DNA of 43,057 nucleotides from Arsukibacterium tuosuense (GTDB lineage Bacteria; Pseudomonadota; Gammaproteobacteria; Steroidobacterales; GCA-2729495), in assembly GCA_945872065.1 (NCBI GenBank), contig CAMBYH010000012.1:1-43057 (forward strand). The letters are read 5' to 3'. How positions within the stretch are numbered: position 1 is the stretch's first letter; each line of letters begins with the position of its first letter. The position numbers and the translations under genes were made by a program. The notes beneath the pieces were generated by a model. It saw only the letters and a program-made list of their open reading frames with translations. It was not told the origin of the DNA and searched no databases. This document shows positions 25,404 to 32,940 of the stretch, one piece after another.

Positions 25404-25895
25404 TCAATCAGGGCGCGCAGACGCTTCCTTCTTCGGCGACACCCACATGCGGATCACCGCACGACAGACCACGACATCATTGCGATCCGTGACGTTGACG
25501 GTCACCGGAAGCTCGAAAGCCGGACCAAACTCGGGCAGTGGTTTCACCTCCGCCACAGCGCGCAGGTCGGACCCGGCTTTCTTCAGGTAGTCCACCGACA
25601 TGCCCTTCGGGATCCATCGGTGGGATGCGGGCACCGACGCCTCGCTCATGATCCCAGCAGCCAGCTCAGCCATGTTGCACATGGCAATGGCGTGCACGGT
25701 GCCGAGATGGTTTGTCACGGCCCGCCGCTTGGGAATGGTCACTTCACAGTAACCGGAGCCGAGCGCAACGAAGGTCGGTCGCACCGACGAAAAGTAGGGC
25801 GCCTTGAGGCAGATCAGGCGGCTGAACAGCCACTTGCCGCCGGGGAGTCCCGCCAGCCTGCTCCAGAGAGACAGTACTGAGTTCTGCTGCGTCAT
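25404..25895 (-). CDS. DUF4442 hotdog-fold protein (putative thioesterase)
   Basis: A 163-residue protein of the DUF4442 group of hotdog-fold acyl-thioesterase-like proteins. Diagnostic segments are the VTIPKRRAVTNHLGTVHAIAMCNMAELAAG core, where NHLGTVHA corresponds to the start of the hotdog helix, followed by IPKGMSVDYLKKAGSDLRA and a VNVTDRNDVVVCRAVIRMWVSPK strand. Such proteins probably act on acyl-CoA or acyl-ACP, but the activity of this group is not well proven. The start ATG at 25895 is the first Met, with an upstream intergenic region of about 145 bp. Confidence 0.82.
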   Translation of the reverse strand: MTQQNSVLSLWSRLAGLPGGKWLFSRLICLKAPYFSSVRPTFVALGSGYCEVTIPKRRAVTNHLGTVHAIAMCNMAELAAGIMSEASVPASHRWIPKGMSVDYLKKAGSDLRAVAEVKPLPEFGPAFELPVTVNVTDRNDVVVCRAVIRMWVSPKKEASARPD

Positions 25896-26041
25896 GGGTG
25901 CCAGGGACCTTAAGTCTTGCCCACCTGCCTAGCTTAGCGGCGTTTCCGGTTGAACTGAGCAGTTTCTCCGGGCGACGAGACGAGGCCGGCCATCGCAATA
26001 TTCCTGCCTTGCGCGATAGTAACGCGTGTGGTACCAATAGC

Positions 26042-26362
26042 TTGGTCGACGTTCGCGAATACCTGACCGTTGATGGCTTTAGTCCATTCGGAACCTGGTT
26101 CCGGGGACTCGATGCAGTGCCGAGGGCGCGAGTGCTGCTGCGCCTTGCGGCGGGGAACCCGGGAGATCACCAGGGCGTGGGCAGCGGCGTACTGGAGATC
26201 CGCATGCAGACGGGTCCCGGGTATCGCATCTACTTTGGCCGGGACGGTGATGAACTCATCATTCTTCTGGGCGGCGGGATCAAGCGGAGGCAGGCTGCTG
26301 ACATCTGCATGGCCAGGGACCGGTGGCAGGATTATCGTCGACGAAAGTTGCTGGAGCGCTGA
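26042..26362 (+). CDS. RelE/HigB-family toxin (Gp49-like)
   Basis: A 106-residue toxin of the phage-derived Gp49-like/HigB family in the RelE superfamily. Members cut mRNA, usually at the ribosome. Recognisable are LVDVREYLTVDGFSPFGTWF, then VGSGVLEIRMQTGPGYRIYFG and LIILLGGGIKRRQAADI, followed by ARDRWQDYRRRK. The TTG at 26042 matches where the family normally starts (VREYL); no ATG is available and the Shine-Dalgarno is weak. An upstream TTG at 26009 is possible. The antitoxin gene follows three bases after the stop, the toxin-first order usual for this family. Confidence 0.88.
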   Translation: MVDVREYLTVDGFSPFGTWFRGLDAVPRARVLLRLAAGNPGDHQGVGSGVLEIRMQTGPGYRIYFGRDGDELIILLGGGIKRRQAADICMARDRWQDYRRRKLLER

Positions 26363-26365
26363 CTG

Positions 26366-26719
26366 ATGGCCCTTACGAGAGCCTTTCGCGAGACCCTTGG
26401 CCAGGAACTCCGGAATGACCGGGCGTTTCGCGTGGCCTGTCTCGACGAAGCTATTGGCTTCCTCCACGCGGGAGATCTGGCGGCCGGCAAAGCGTTGCTC
26501 CGGGATTTCATCAACGGCACGCTGGGCTTTGGCAACCTCGGGAAGGCGGTCCACACCTCGCCAAAGAGTCTGATGCGCATGTTGAGTGCTGACGGCAATC
26601 CCCAGGCTGAGAGACTGTTTGCCATCCTCTGCCACCTGCAGAAGCAGGAGAATGTGGAAGTCCGCGTTCAGCCGATCGCGCGGAAGGCTGCGCCCCGACG
26701 GGCACTCAAAGCCCGCTAA
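26366..26719 (+). CDS. Antitoxin / HTH regulator of the toxin pair
   Basis: A 117-residue DNA-binding antitoxin of the COG3636 type (addiction-module antidote). The N-terminus has LTRAFRETLGQEL and DEAIGFLHAGDLAAGKALLRDFINGTLGF. The helix-turn-helix follows as NLGKAVHTSPKSLMRMLSADGNPQ, with the conserved SLMRMLS...GNP. The C-terminal tail is basic and probably disordered. It should neutralise the toxin encoded just upstream and repress the operon. The last four bases overlap the convergent gene at 26716. Confidence 0.9.
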   Translation: MALTRAFRETLGQELRNDRAFRVACLDEAIGFLHAGDLAAGKALLRDFINGTLGFGNLGKAVHTSPKSLMRMLSADGNPQAERLFAILCHLQKQENVEVRVQPIARKAAPRRALKAR

Positions 26720-26970
26720 TTGCACACGCGCGGCAATCCCGCGATCAGGGCCCGGGTCTTCTCGAACTGGGCCACCAGCGCCGGCTTCGGGTTTGCACCC
26801 TCGGGGAGCATCAGCTTGCCGGCAGCCATGAAGGTGGGTGGCACGGGACTGACGGCATAGAGCGCCCGAACCGCCCCTGCCTGTTCCGGCGTCGCACAAA
26901 GGTTCGATGCCGTAAAGGCAGAACCGCTCCAGAGGCTCAACAGGCAGGCAGCCAGAGCGAAGCGCTTCAT
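26716..26970 (-). CDS. Small secreted protein
   Basis: An 84-residue protein with a signal peptide (MKRFALAACLLSLWSGSAFTAS). The mature 60 residues contain LCATPEQAGAVRALYAVSPVPPTFMAAGKLMLPEG, in which the EQ-x5-LYA-x2-PVPPTFMAA-x-KL-x-LPE pattern looks conserved, and a C-terminal Cys. The two cysteines could form a disulfide. I do not recognise a family; similarity to the start of heme-utilisation (HutX-like) proteins is too weak to call. It lies 13 bases after the DUF1295 gene in the same orientation and may be the last gene of the lipid operon. Confidence 0.65.
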   Translation of the reverse strand: MKRFALAACLLSLWSGSAFTASNLCATPEQAGAVRALYAVSPVPPTFMAAGKLMLPEGANPKPALVAQFEKTRALIAGLPRVCN

Positions 26971-26983
26971 GAGTTTTACTCTC

Positions 26984-27751
26984 TCAGCGAGGTGGCCGGG
27001 GCACGAACGCGCTCGTCCGCCGGATATAGTCCTGGTACTCGGGCCGGCGCGTCGCGATGTCCTTCTCGGTCAGCGCCACACCGGATACCTTGAGCAGGAA
27101 AAAACTGATCAGCAGCGGACCGAAGAACGTCCACCAGGCGCCGCCCGCCACAGCGATGAGCCAGATTCCCCACCACATGAGGAACTCGCCGAAATAGTTC
27201 GGATGGCGGCTGTAGCGCCAGACCCCCTGATTCATCACCGCCCGGTTGGCATCCGTGCGCTGCTGGAAGCGGGCCAGCTGGGCGTCGGCGGTGGCCTGCA
27301 GGATAAAACCTGCCAGCCACACGAGGACACCCAGGAGATCGACGAGCCCGAGCGGACCTGAAGTGGATAACGCCGTACCGAGCAGCGGCATGGCGACCAG
27401 CCAGGCCAGCACGGCCTGGAGCAGGAAGACGATATAGAGACTCTTGACCGCAAAGTTAGGCTCGTTGTTTGCCCGGATCACGCGATAGCGCCGGTCTTCG
27501 GGCTTGCCCCGGTTGCGCCACAGGATATGCAGCGCCAGGCGCACAGCCCAGAGCACCGCGAGCAGCAGGGCGAGTGCGCCGCGGGGGCTGGGGTCGGGCT
27601 GCAGCAGCAGCCACGTGCCACCCGCGCCAGCAATGGCCAGCCCCCAGCAGATGTCCACGATGCCGACGTTGCGCAGGGCCAGGCTCAGCAGCCAGGCCGC
27701 GACCATGAGCGCGGTCGTCGTCGCAAGGCCTGCCAGGACTATCTGGAGCAT
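26984..27751 (-). CDS. DUF1295 membrane protein (steroid-reductase/isoprenylcysteine-methyltransferase-like)
   Basis: A 255-residue polytopic membrane protein with about six hydrophobic segments. It contains the DUF1295 hallmark near the C-terminus, GVWRYSRHPNYFGEFLMWWG, and ends with LLKVSGVALTEKDIATRRPEYQDYIRRTSAFVP. The fold is that of 3-oxo-5-alpha-steroid 4-dehydrogenases and isoprenylcysteine methyltransferases, which bind NADPH or SAM at this C-terminal motif. Genes of this type are regular neighbours of CFA-synthase genes in proteobacteria. It starts seven bases after the CFA-like gene, in the same operon. The reaction is unknown. Confidence 0.88.
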   Translation of the reverse strand: MLQIVLAGLATTTALMVAAWLLSLALRNVGIVDICWGLAIAGAGGTWLLLQPDPSPRGALALLLAVLWAVRLALHILWRNRGKPEDRRYRVIRANNEPNFAVKSLYIVFLLQAVLAWLVAMPLLGTALSTSGPLGLVDLLGVLVWLAGFILQATADAQLARFQQRTDANRAVMNQGVWRYSRHPNYFGEFLMWWGIWLIAVAGGAWWTFFGPLLISFFLLKVSGVALTEKDIATRRPEYQDYIRRTSAFVPRPPR

Positions 27752-27758
27752 GGCGGCA

Positions 27759-28787
27759 TTATCGGCTGAACCGGTAGTGGGCTACCAGCCATTCCGTGCC
27801 GCCGGCATAGCCAAAGAGCTCGGCCACGGCCATGAAGAACATCCGCCAGCGCTGGAACCAGAGGGCTGCGTCCCCTGGGCCATAGGCTTCGGTCAGGATG
27901 GCCATCACCCTGTCCCGCTCCCGGTCCTGGTTGGCCAGCCAGTCGTTGGCCGTCCGCGCGTAGTGCGTGCCAGAAACCCGCCACTGGTCTTCCAGAGTGA
28001 GGTGCTCCTGGAAATGCAGCAGCGTGCTCTCCGCAGGCATGAGCCCGCCCGTGAAAAAGTACCGGGCCATCCAGTCCTCGTCGCCGTCCACGGTGAACGG
28101 GTACATCAGCGACCGGTGGCAGAAGATATGGACGAAGAGCTTGCCGCCAGGCTCCAGCCAGCCGGCGATACGTTCCATGAGGGTGGCGTAGTTGCGCATG
28201 TGCTCGAACATCTCGACGGACACCACCCGGTCGAAACGCTGGTCCGTGGCAAAGACGTTGGCATCCGCCGTGATGACCTCCACGTTCGCCAGGCCCCGCT
28301 CCCGGGCCTGCCCCAGGATGAACTGGCGCTGGGATGCGGAGTTGGAGACAGCGGTGATCTGGCTGCGCGGATACCGGGCAGCCATCCACAGGGTGAGTGA
28401 GCCCCAGCCACAACCCAGCTCCAGGATCCGCTGGCCATCGGCCAGTTCGGCGCGGGCACTGGTCAGCCGGAGCATCGCCTCCTCTGCCTCGCCCAGTGAG
28501 CGGGTGTTATCGTCGTACTGGCAGCAGCTGTACTTGAGATGCGGACCCAGCACGTGCTCGAAGAACGCGGCCGGAACTTCGTAGTGCTGCTCGTTGGCCT
28601 TCGCGGTTTCAATGGCAACCGGGCTCTCGCGGAGACCCGCCAGTCGCCGGCGAAACTCGTTGTACTCCCCTTCGCCCCGGTCAACCGATTCGCTGGCGAG
28701 CCTCCCGGCCATCAGCCGGCGCATTCCGAACCGGGTGAGCCGGTCAGGGATCAGTCCGCGTTCGCACAGGTCGATTAACAGACTCAC
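27759..28787 (-). CDS. CFA-synthase-like SAM methyltransferase
   Basis: A 342-residue class I methyltransferase of the cyclopropane-fatty-acid synthase superfamily. Key segments are NEQHYEVPAAFFEHVLGPHLKYS (substrate and SAM entrance), ILELGCGWGSLTLWMA (SAM motif), AVSNSASQRQFI, VVSVEMFEHMRNY and FVHIFCHRSLMYPF. It is shorter at the N-terminus than classical Cfa and resembles the variants found beside DUF1295 and DUF1365 genes. It probably methylates unsaturated phospholipid acyl chains, but whether it forms a ring or a methyl branch cannot be told. The GTG start (28787) overlaps the upstream stop as GTGA. Confidence 0.88.
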   Translation of the reverse strand: MSLLIDLCERGLIPDRLTRFGMRRLMAGRLASESVDRGEGEYNEFRRRLAGLRESPVAIETAKANEQHYEVPAAFFEHVLGPHLKYSCCQYDDNTRSLGEAEEAMLRLTSARAELADGQRILELGCGWGSLTLWMAARYPRSQITAVSNSASQRQFILGQARERGLANVEVITADANVFATDQRFDRVVSVEMFEHMRNYATLMERIAGWLEPGGKLFVHIFCHRSLMYPFTVDGDEDWMARYFFTGGLMPAESTLLHFQEHLTLEDQWRVSGTHYARTANDWLANQDRERDRVMAILTEAYGPGDAALWFQRWRMFFMAVAELFGYAGGTEWLVAHYRFSR

Positions 28788-29440
28788 TCCCCGGCCCCAC
28801 TCTGACCGGCCCCGATCTGACCGGCCCCGATCTGACCGGTATGACTGCGGCCAGCAGCCTCGACGGCCCCCCGGACCCTGCGGATGACTCCCCCGAGCAC
28901 TGGCAGCTGCTCGTAGAGTCCCAAGCCGGCATCCCAGAAGTCCTTGTGGATCAGGACCCGGCCCTGCGGATCAAACCGGAACTGGGTGACGCCGTAGGTG
29001 AGGATGGGTTGACCACCATTGAGGCTATCGGCCACCACCGTCATCTGCCAGCGCACATACCAGTCCGTACCGACGGTCGCCCGCTCCAGAAACTCGACGT
29101 TCAGTGTGCGGACCTGCCCGGCGGTGTGGGCGAAGTAAGCCTCGATATTGCCGCTGCCCTCGATGGCGACCAGCGTGTCGTTCAGATAGCCCTGCGGCGC
29201 GTAGACCAGGGACGTCTGCTCCCGGACCGACGCGACGGTCATGCCGGTGAAGTACCGCTGAACACGGTCGAAGGCCAGGCGCTCTTCGTCGGAACCGGGC
29301 GTCAGGATCACGGCCAGCGGGGCAGTCCGGGCGAGCGCCTGCTCGTAGGATACATTGAGGGCCGGCAGAGGCGTCGGCGGAGTCCCGCAGCCCGAGAGGA
29401 ACCCCAGGCAGGCGAGCAGCAGGTAGCGACGCGTGTTCAT
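28784..29440 (-). CDS. NTF2/SnoaL-like lipoprotein of the CFA operon
   Basis: A 218-residue lipoprotein with signal MNTRRYLLLACLGFLSGC (lipobox LSGC), followed by an NTF2-like domain: RVQRYFTGMTVASVREQ, VAIEGSGNIEAYFAHTA, WYVRWQMTVVAD and FRFDPQGRVLIHKDFWDAG. SnoaL-like folds bind small hydrophobic ligands or act as isomerases; here the protein would sit at the membrane surface. The C-terminal tail GQIGAGQIGAGQSGAGE is encoded by a 15-bp tandem repeat (28791-28840) and is probably recent. It is the first gene of the minus-strand lipid operon, divergent from the FAD gene at 29594. Confidence 0.8.
   Translation of the reverse strand: MNTRRYLLLACLGFLSGCGTPPTPLPALNVSYEQALARTAPLAVILTPGSDEERLAFDRVQRYFTGMTVASVREQTSLVYAPQGYLNDTLVAIEGSGNIEAYFAHTAGQVRTLNVEFLERATVGTDWYVRWQMTVVADSLNGGQPILTYGVTQFRFDPQGRVLIHKDFWDAGLGLYEQLPVLGGVIRRVRGAVEAAGRSHTGQIGAGQIGAGQSGAGE
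28791..28840 (-). repeat. 15-bp tandem repeat at the 3' end of the NTF2-like gene
   Basis: The unit CCGGCCCCGATCTGA (plus-strand reading) occurs three times (28791-28805 with two changes, 28806-28820, 28821-28835) plus a partial fourth. It encodes the GAGQI repeats at the protein C-terminus and touches the next gene's start. Confidence 0.92.
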
Positions 29441-29593
29441 TCTCCGGTCCTTTCTGGCAACGCCAGCGAGCTCGCCGGCTAAAGCCTATATAGTTTTCCC
29501 TGGTACCGGATACTCGCATTCTTTTGCATCCATTTGCCGTCTGCAGGCGTACTGGTCTGCTGACTTAAAGAAACCCGAAAGCAGGCTCGAGTA
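29441..29593. promoter_or_regulatory. Divergent promoter region of the two lipid operons
   Basis: A 153-bp gap between the minus operon (start 29440) and the plus operon (start 29594), markedly richer in A and T than its surroundings. It contains CTATATAG around 29486-29495 and several short A/T runs. I could not identify a definite -35/-10 pair or an ECF-sigma (RpoE/ChrR type) motif. Both operons must be controlled from here. Confidence 0.5.
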
Positions 29594-30913
29594 GTGCGCG
29601 TTGCAGTTGTCGGCACCGGAATTTCCGGACTCTATGCGGCCCGGCAGCTCGCCCCCCGTTGCGATCTGACTCTTTTCGAAGCCCAGGGTCACGCTGGGGG
29701 GCACAGCAACACCGTCGAAGTGGCCATGGACGGTCAGCGCTTTGCCATCGATACCGGCTTCATCGTTTTCAACGAGAAAACCTACCCCCTCTTCACCGCA
29801 CTCCTGCAGTCCCTGGGCGTCGCCTACCAGCCCAGCGAGATGAGCTTCAGCTTCCGGTGCGAAGCCAGTGGCCTCGAGTATCGCGGAGACAACAACTTTG
29901 ATGCCATCTTTGCCCAGCGCCGGAACGCCTTTCGGCCCTCGTTCTACGGCATGCTGCGGGATATCCTGCGGTTCAACTCCCTTGGCGCCGAACTGGTGGC
30001 CGCCGATCCGGCAGTAACCCTCGGCACGTTCCTGGCCGACCGGAAGCTGCAGGGCAAGCTGCTTGATGACTACCTCCTGCCCATGGCGGGCGCGATCTGG
30101 TCCGCCGAGCCCTCCCGCATCCTCGCGTTCCCGGCGGCGCACTTCGGTCGTTTCTTCCAGAATCACGGTTTAATGCAGGTGGAGGGCCGGCCCCAGTGGC
30201 TGACGGTCACCGGGGGCTCCCGGGAGTATGTCCGGGCACTACTCCGGCCCCTGCGGGACCGCCTGCAGCTGGACACGCCCGTGGAGTGGGTCGAGCGCCA
30301 CCCGGACCGGGTGGTGCTGAAGGCCCGGGGTCGTCCCGCCGCGGAGTACGACCAGGTGATCATGGCCTGCCACAGCGATCAGGCCCTGGCGCTGCTCCGG
30401 GATCCCAGCGTGGCAGAGCGGGAGGTGCTGGGCGCCATCGCTTACCAGGATAACGACGCCGTGCTCCATACCGATGAGTACCTGCTGCCCCGCCGGCGGC
30501 GGGCGTGGGCCTCCTGGAACTACCACCGTCGCCCCGCGGCACCGGCGACCAGCCGGGTCGCCGTCACCTACAACCTCACCCGTCTCCAGAGCCTGCCCAC
30601 CCGGCGCCAGTTCCTGCTGACGCTGAATGCAGACGAGACCATTGACCCCCGCACGGTTCTGCACCGCCAGACCTACAGTCATCCGGTGTTTGACAGCGCC
30701 GCCCTGCGGGCCCAGGGACGGCACGGGGAGATCAGCGGGGTACACCGTACCTGGTACTGCGGCGCCTACTGGGGCTACGGCTTCCACGAGGATGGGGTGC
30801 GCAGCGCCGCTGCCGTGTGCAGCGCCCTGAAGACTAATCTGGCGACGTCCCCCTCCCAGTTGCCAGAACGCGAGACGGCAGATGCACAGCTGTATCTATC
30901 AGGGACACGTTAG
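29594..30913 (+). CDS. FAD-dependent amine-oxidase-like oxidoreductase of the CFA cluster
   Basis: A 439-residue flavoprotein with an N-terminal FAD motif (VAVVGTGISGLYAARQL), the HAGGHSNTVEV and DTGFIVFNEKTYP segments typical of the group next to CFA synthases, and a C-terminal FAD-binding motif YCGAYWGYGFHEDGVRSA. Close relatives are annotated as NAD/FAD-binding proteins or amine oxidases. In Rhodobacter-type furan fatty acid synthesis, a flavin desaturase acts on methylated acyl chains, and this gene is a candidate for an equivalent role. That assignment is inference. The start is GTG (29594). The gene overlaps the DUF1365 gene by 32 bases. Confidence 0.88.
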   Translation: MRVAVVGTGISGLYAARQLAPRCDLTLFEAQGHAGGHSNTVEVAMDGQRFAIDTGFIVFNEKTYPLFTALLQSLGVAYQPSEMSFSFRCEASGLEYRGDNNFDAIFAQRRNAFRPSFYGMLRDILRFNSLGAELVAADPAVTLGTFLADRKLQGKLLDDYLLPMAGAIWSAEPSRILAFPAAHFGRFFQNHGLMQVEGRPQWLTVTGGSREYVRALLRPLRDRLQLDTPVEWVERHPDRVVLKARGRPAAEYDQVIMACHSDQALALLRDPSVAEREVLGAIAYQDNDAVLHTDEYLLPRRRRAWASWNYHRRPAAPATSRVAVTYNLTRLQSLPTRRQFLLTLNADETIDPRTVLHRQTYSHPVFDSAALRAQGRHGEISGVHRTWYCGAYWGYGFHEDGVRSAAAVCSALKTNLATSPSQLPERETADAQLYLSGTR

Positions 30914-31649
30914 CCACCGGCGCTTTCGGCCCGTGCGCCACGACTTCCGCTACGGCATCTTCATGCTGTACGTGGATCTGGCCGAGCTGCCGGAACTGTT
31001 CGACCGGTACTGGCTGTGGTCTGCCCGGTCTCCGGCCCCTGCCTGGTTCCAGCGGGCCGATCACTACGGCGACGTCGCAGTGCCGCTGGACCAAAGCATC
31101 CGGGATCTGGTCGCTGCGAAAGCCGGCTTTCGCCCCACAGGCCCCATCCGGTTACTGACCCACTTCCGCTACTTCGGCTACGGCTTCAATCCCCTGAGCG
31201 TCTACTACTGCTACACCCCGGACGGCGAGCTGGAGGCGGTGGTTCTCGAGGTCAGCAACATGCCCTGGCGGGAAATGCACCCCTACGTACTGACCCGCGG
31301 CGCGCCCATCGCCAACGGCGGCCACAAGTTCGAGTTTGCCAAGGCCTTTCACGTGTCGCCCTTCCTGCCGATGGACATGGGGTACCGCTGCCGGCTCGCG
31401 CCGCCGGGGCCGCGCCTGGCCTTTGCCCTGGAAAACTGGCGGGAAGGGGCGCGGTGCTTCGATGCCCATCTGAGTTTCCAGCGCGTTCCCCTCTCGTCCT
31501 GGTCCCTGGCCCGGGTCCTGGCTACCGACCCGCTGGCGACGCTGCGGGTGACGGCGCTGATCCACTGGCAGGCGTTGCGCTTGTGGCAAAAAAAAGCGCC
31601 GGTGTACGATCACGTTCCGGTCGCCTCGCTGAATGCGCCCCATGAATGA
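30882..31649 (+). CDS. DUF1365-family protein
   Basis: A 255-residue DUF1365 protein. Diagnostic segments are IYQGHVSHRRFRPVRHDFRYGIFMLYVDLAEL at the N-terminus, IRLLTHFRYFGYGFNPLSVYYCY, VLEVSNMPWREMHPYVL, and KAFHVSPFLPMDMGYRCRL. The family is nearly always encoded between the FAD oxidoreductase and CFA synthase, as here, and its biochemical role is not settled. No signal peptide is seen; it is probably a membrane-associated cytoplasmic protein. It overlaps both neighbours (32 bases upstream, 17 downstream), indicating tight co-translation. Confidence 0.93.
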   Translation: MHSCIYQGHVSHRRFRPVRHDFRYGIFMLYVDLAELPELFDRYWLWSARSPAPAWFQRADHYGDVAVPLDQSIRDLVAAKAGFRPTGPIRLLTHFRYFGYGFNPLSVYYCYTPDGELEAVVLEVSNMPWREMHPYVLTRGAPIANGGHKFEFAKAFHVSPFLPMDMGYRCRLAPPGPRLAFALENWREGARCFDAHLSFQRVPLSSWSLARVLATDPLATLRVTALIHWQALRLWQKKAPVYDHVPVASLNAPHE

Positions 31650-32937
31650 CGTCGAAGAAGCTCTCGACCGGCCGGTCACGGGCCGCACCGCGGAGCCAAG
31701 GCCACAACTGACTGCCGCCCTGGGGCTCGCGCGGCGCGGCGTGCACGATGTGCTGGCCTCGATCACCGCCGGCCGGCTGCAGTTGCAGGACCCACTGGGC
31801 AGTCTGCAGTTTGGCGCGGCACAAACGGCGGCCCCCTCACCGGCTGCCCCGGACGTGGCGCTGCACATCCATGATCTTTCTGCCTACCTGGACATCGCCA
31901 CCGGCGGCACCATCGGCGCTGCAGAAGCCTACATGGCCGGCAAGTGGACCGTGTCGGACCTGCCGGGGGTGATGCGCCTGCTAGTCATCAACCGGGAGGT
32001 CATGAATCGCCTGGAGTCGGGCATGGCCCGTCTGGGCGGGGCGCTGCTCAAGGTGGCCCACTGGCATCATCGCAACAGCCGGACGGGCAGCCGGCGCAAT
32101 ATTCAGGCCCACTACGATCTCGGGAACGAGCTGTTCGAGCTGTTCCTGGATCCCACCATGATGTACTCGTCGGCGGTGTTTCCCCGGCCTGAGGCATCCC
32201 TGGAGGAGGCTTCACTGCACAAGCTCGATCTGCTCTGCCGCAAGCTGGACCTGCAGCCCTCCGATCACCTGCTGGAAATTGGCACGGGCTGGGGCGGACT
32301 GGCACTGCACGCCGCACAGAATTTCGGGTGCCGCGTGACTACCACCACGATTTCCCGGAACCAGTTCGACTTCGCCACTGAGCGGGTGCGGAGGGCCGGA
32401 CTGACCGACCGCATCACGATCATCAGTGAAGACTATCGCGACCTTAAGGGCACCTTCGACAAACTGGTCTCTGTAGAGATGATCGAGGCCGTGGGGCTCA
32501 ACTTCCTGGACAGCTATTTCCGCGTCTGCAGCGAGCGGCTGAAGCCGGCGGGCCGCATGGTCCTGCAGTCCATCATCATTGCCGACCGGAACTACGAGCA
32601 GGCCCGGCACTCCGTGGATTTCATCCAGAAGTACATCTTCCCGGGTGGCGCCCTGCCTTCCTGTGGCGCCATGCTCTCCTCCGTCAGCCGCGTGACAGAC
32701 CTGCAGCTCACGAACCTCCAGGACATCGGGCTCGACTATGCCCGCACCCTGCAGATCTGGCGGGAGCGTTTCCTGCAGCGACTGCCGGAAGTACGCCAGC
32801 TCGGGTACCCGGACGAATTCGTCCGTATGTGGGAGTGGTACCTCGCCTACTGCGAAGGCGGGTTCCTCGAACGGGCGATCAGCGCCGTACAGGTGGTGTT
32901 CGACAAACCGGACTGTCGGTTGCAGCCCCAGGGCTAA
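31633..32937 (+). CDS. Cyclopropane-fatty-acyl-phospholipid synthase
   Basis: A 434-residue Cfa-type methyltransferase, which transfers a methylene from SAM to cis double bonds of phospholipid acyl chains. It has an N-terminal lipid-binding domain (GTIGAAEAYMAGKWTVSDL), then RNIQAHYDLGNELFELFLDPTMMYSSAVF, SAM motif LLEIGTGWGGLALHAA, VEMIEAVGLNFLDSYF (catalytic-site Glu), and KYIFPGGALPS. The length is normal for the longer Cfa group. It ends the FAD-DUF1365-CFA operon. Since the minus operon holds a second CFA-like enzyme, the two may act on different bonds or in sequence. Confidence 0.93.
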   Translation: MRPMNDVEEALDRPVTGRTAEPRPQLTAALGLARRGVHDVLASITAGRLQLQDPLGSLQFGAAQTAAPSPAAPDVALHIHDLSAYLDIATGGTIGAAEAYMAGKWTVSDLPGVMRLLVINREVMNRLESGMARLGGALLKVAHWHHRNSRTGSRRNIQAHYDLGNELFELFLDPTMMYSSAVFPRPEASLEEASLHKLDLLCRKLDLQPSDHLLEIGTGWGGLALHAAQNFGCRVTTTTISRNQFDFATERVRRAGLTDRITIISEDYRDLKGTFDKLVSVEMIEAVGLNFLDSYFRVCSERLKPAGRMVLQSIIIADRNYEQARHSVDFIQKYIFPGGALPSCGAMLSSVSRVTDLQLTNLQDIGLDYARTLQIWRERFLQRLPEVRQLGYPDEFVRMWEWYLAYCEGGFLERAISAVQVVFDKPDCRLQPQG

Positions 32938-32940
32938 CCG

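Noticed and set aside
25990-26041. A promoter and operator for the toxin-antitoxin pair
   Set aside because: TTGCGC with a 17-bp spacer to TACCAA is a poor match, and no convincing palindrome is present.
28791-28840. A CRISPR-like repeat array
   Set aside because: Units of 15 bp are contiguous without spacers and encode a protein tail. The same applies to 23200-23229 and 34584-34616.
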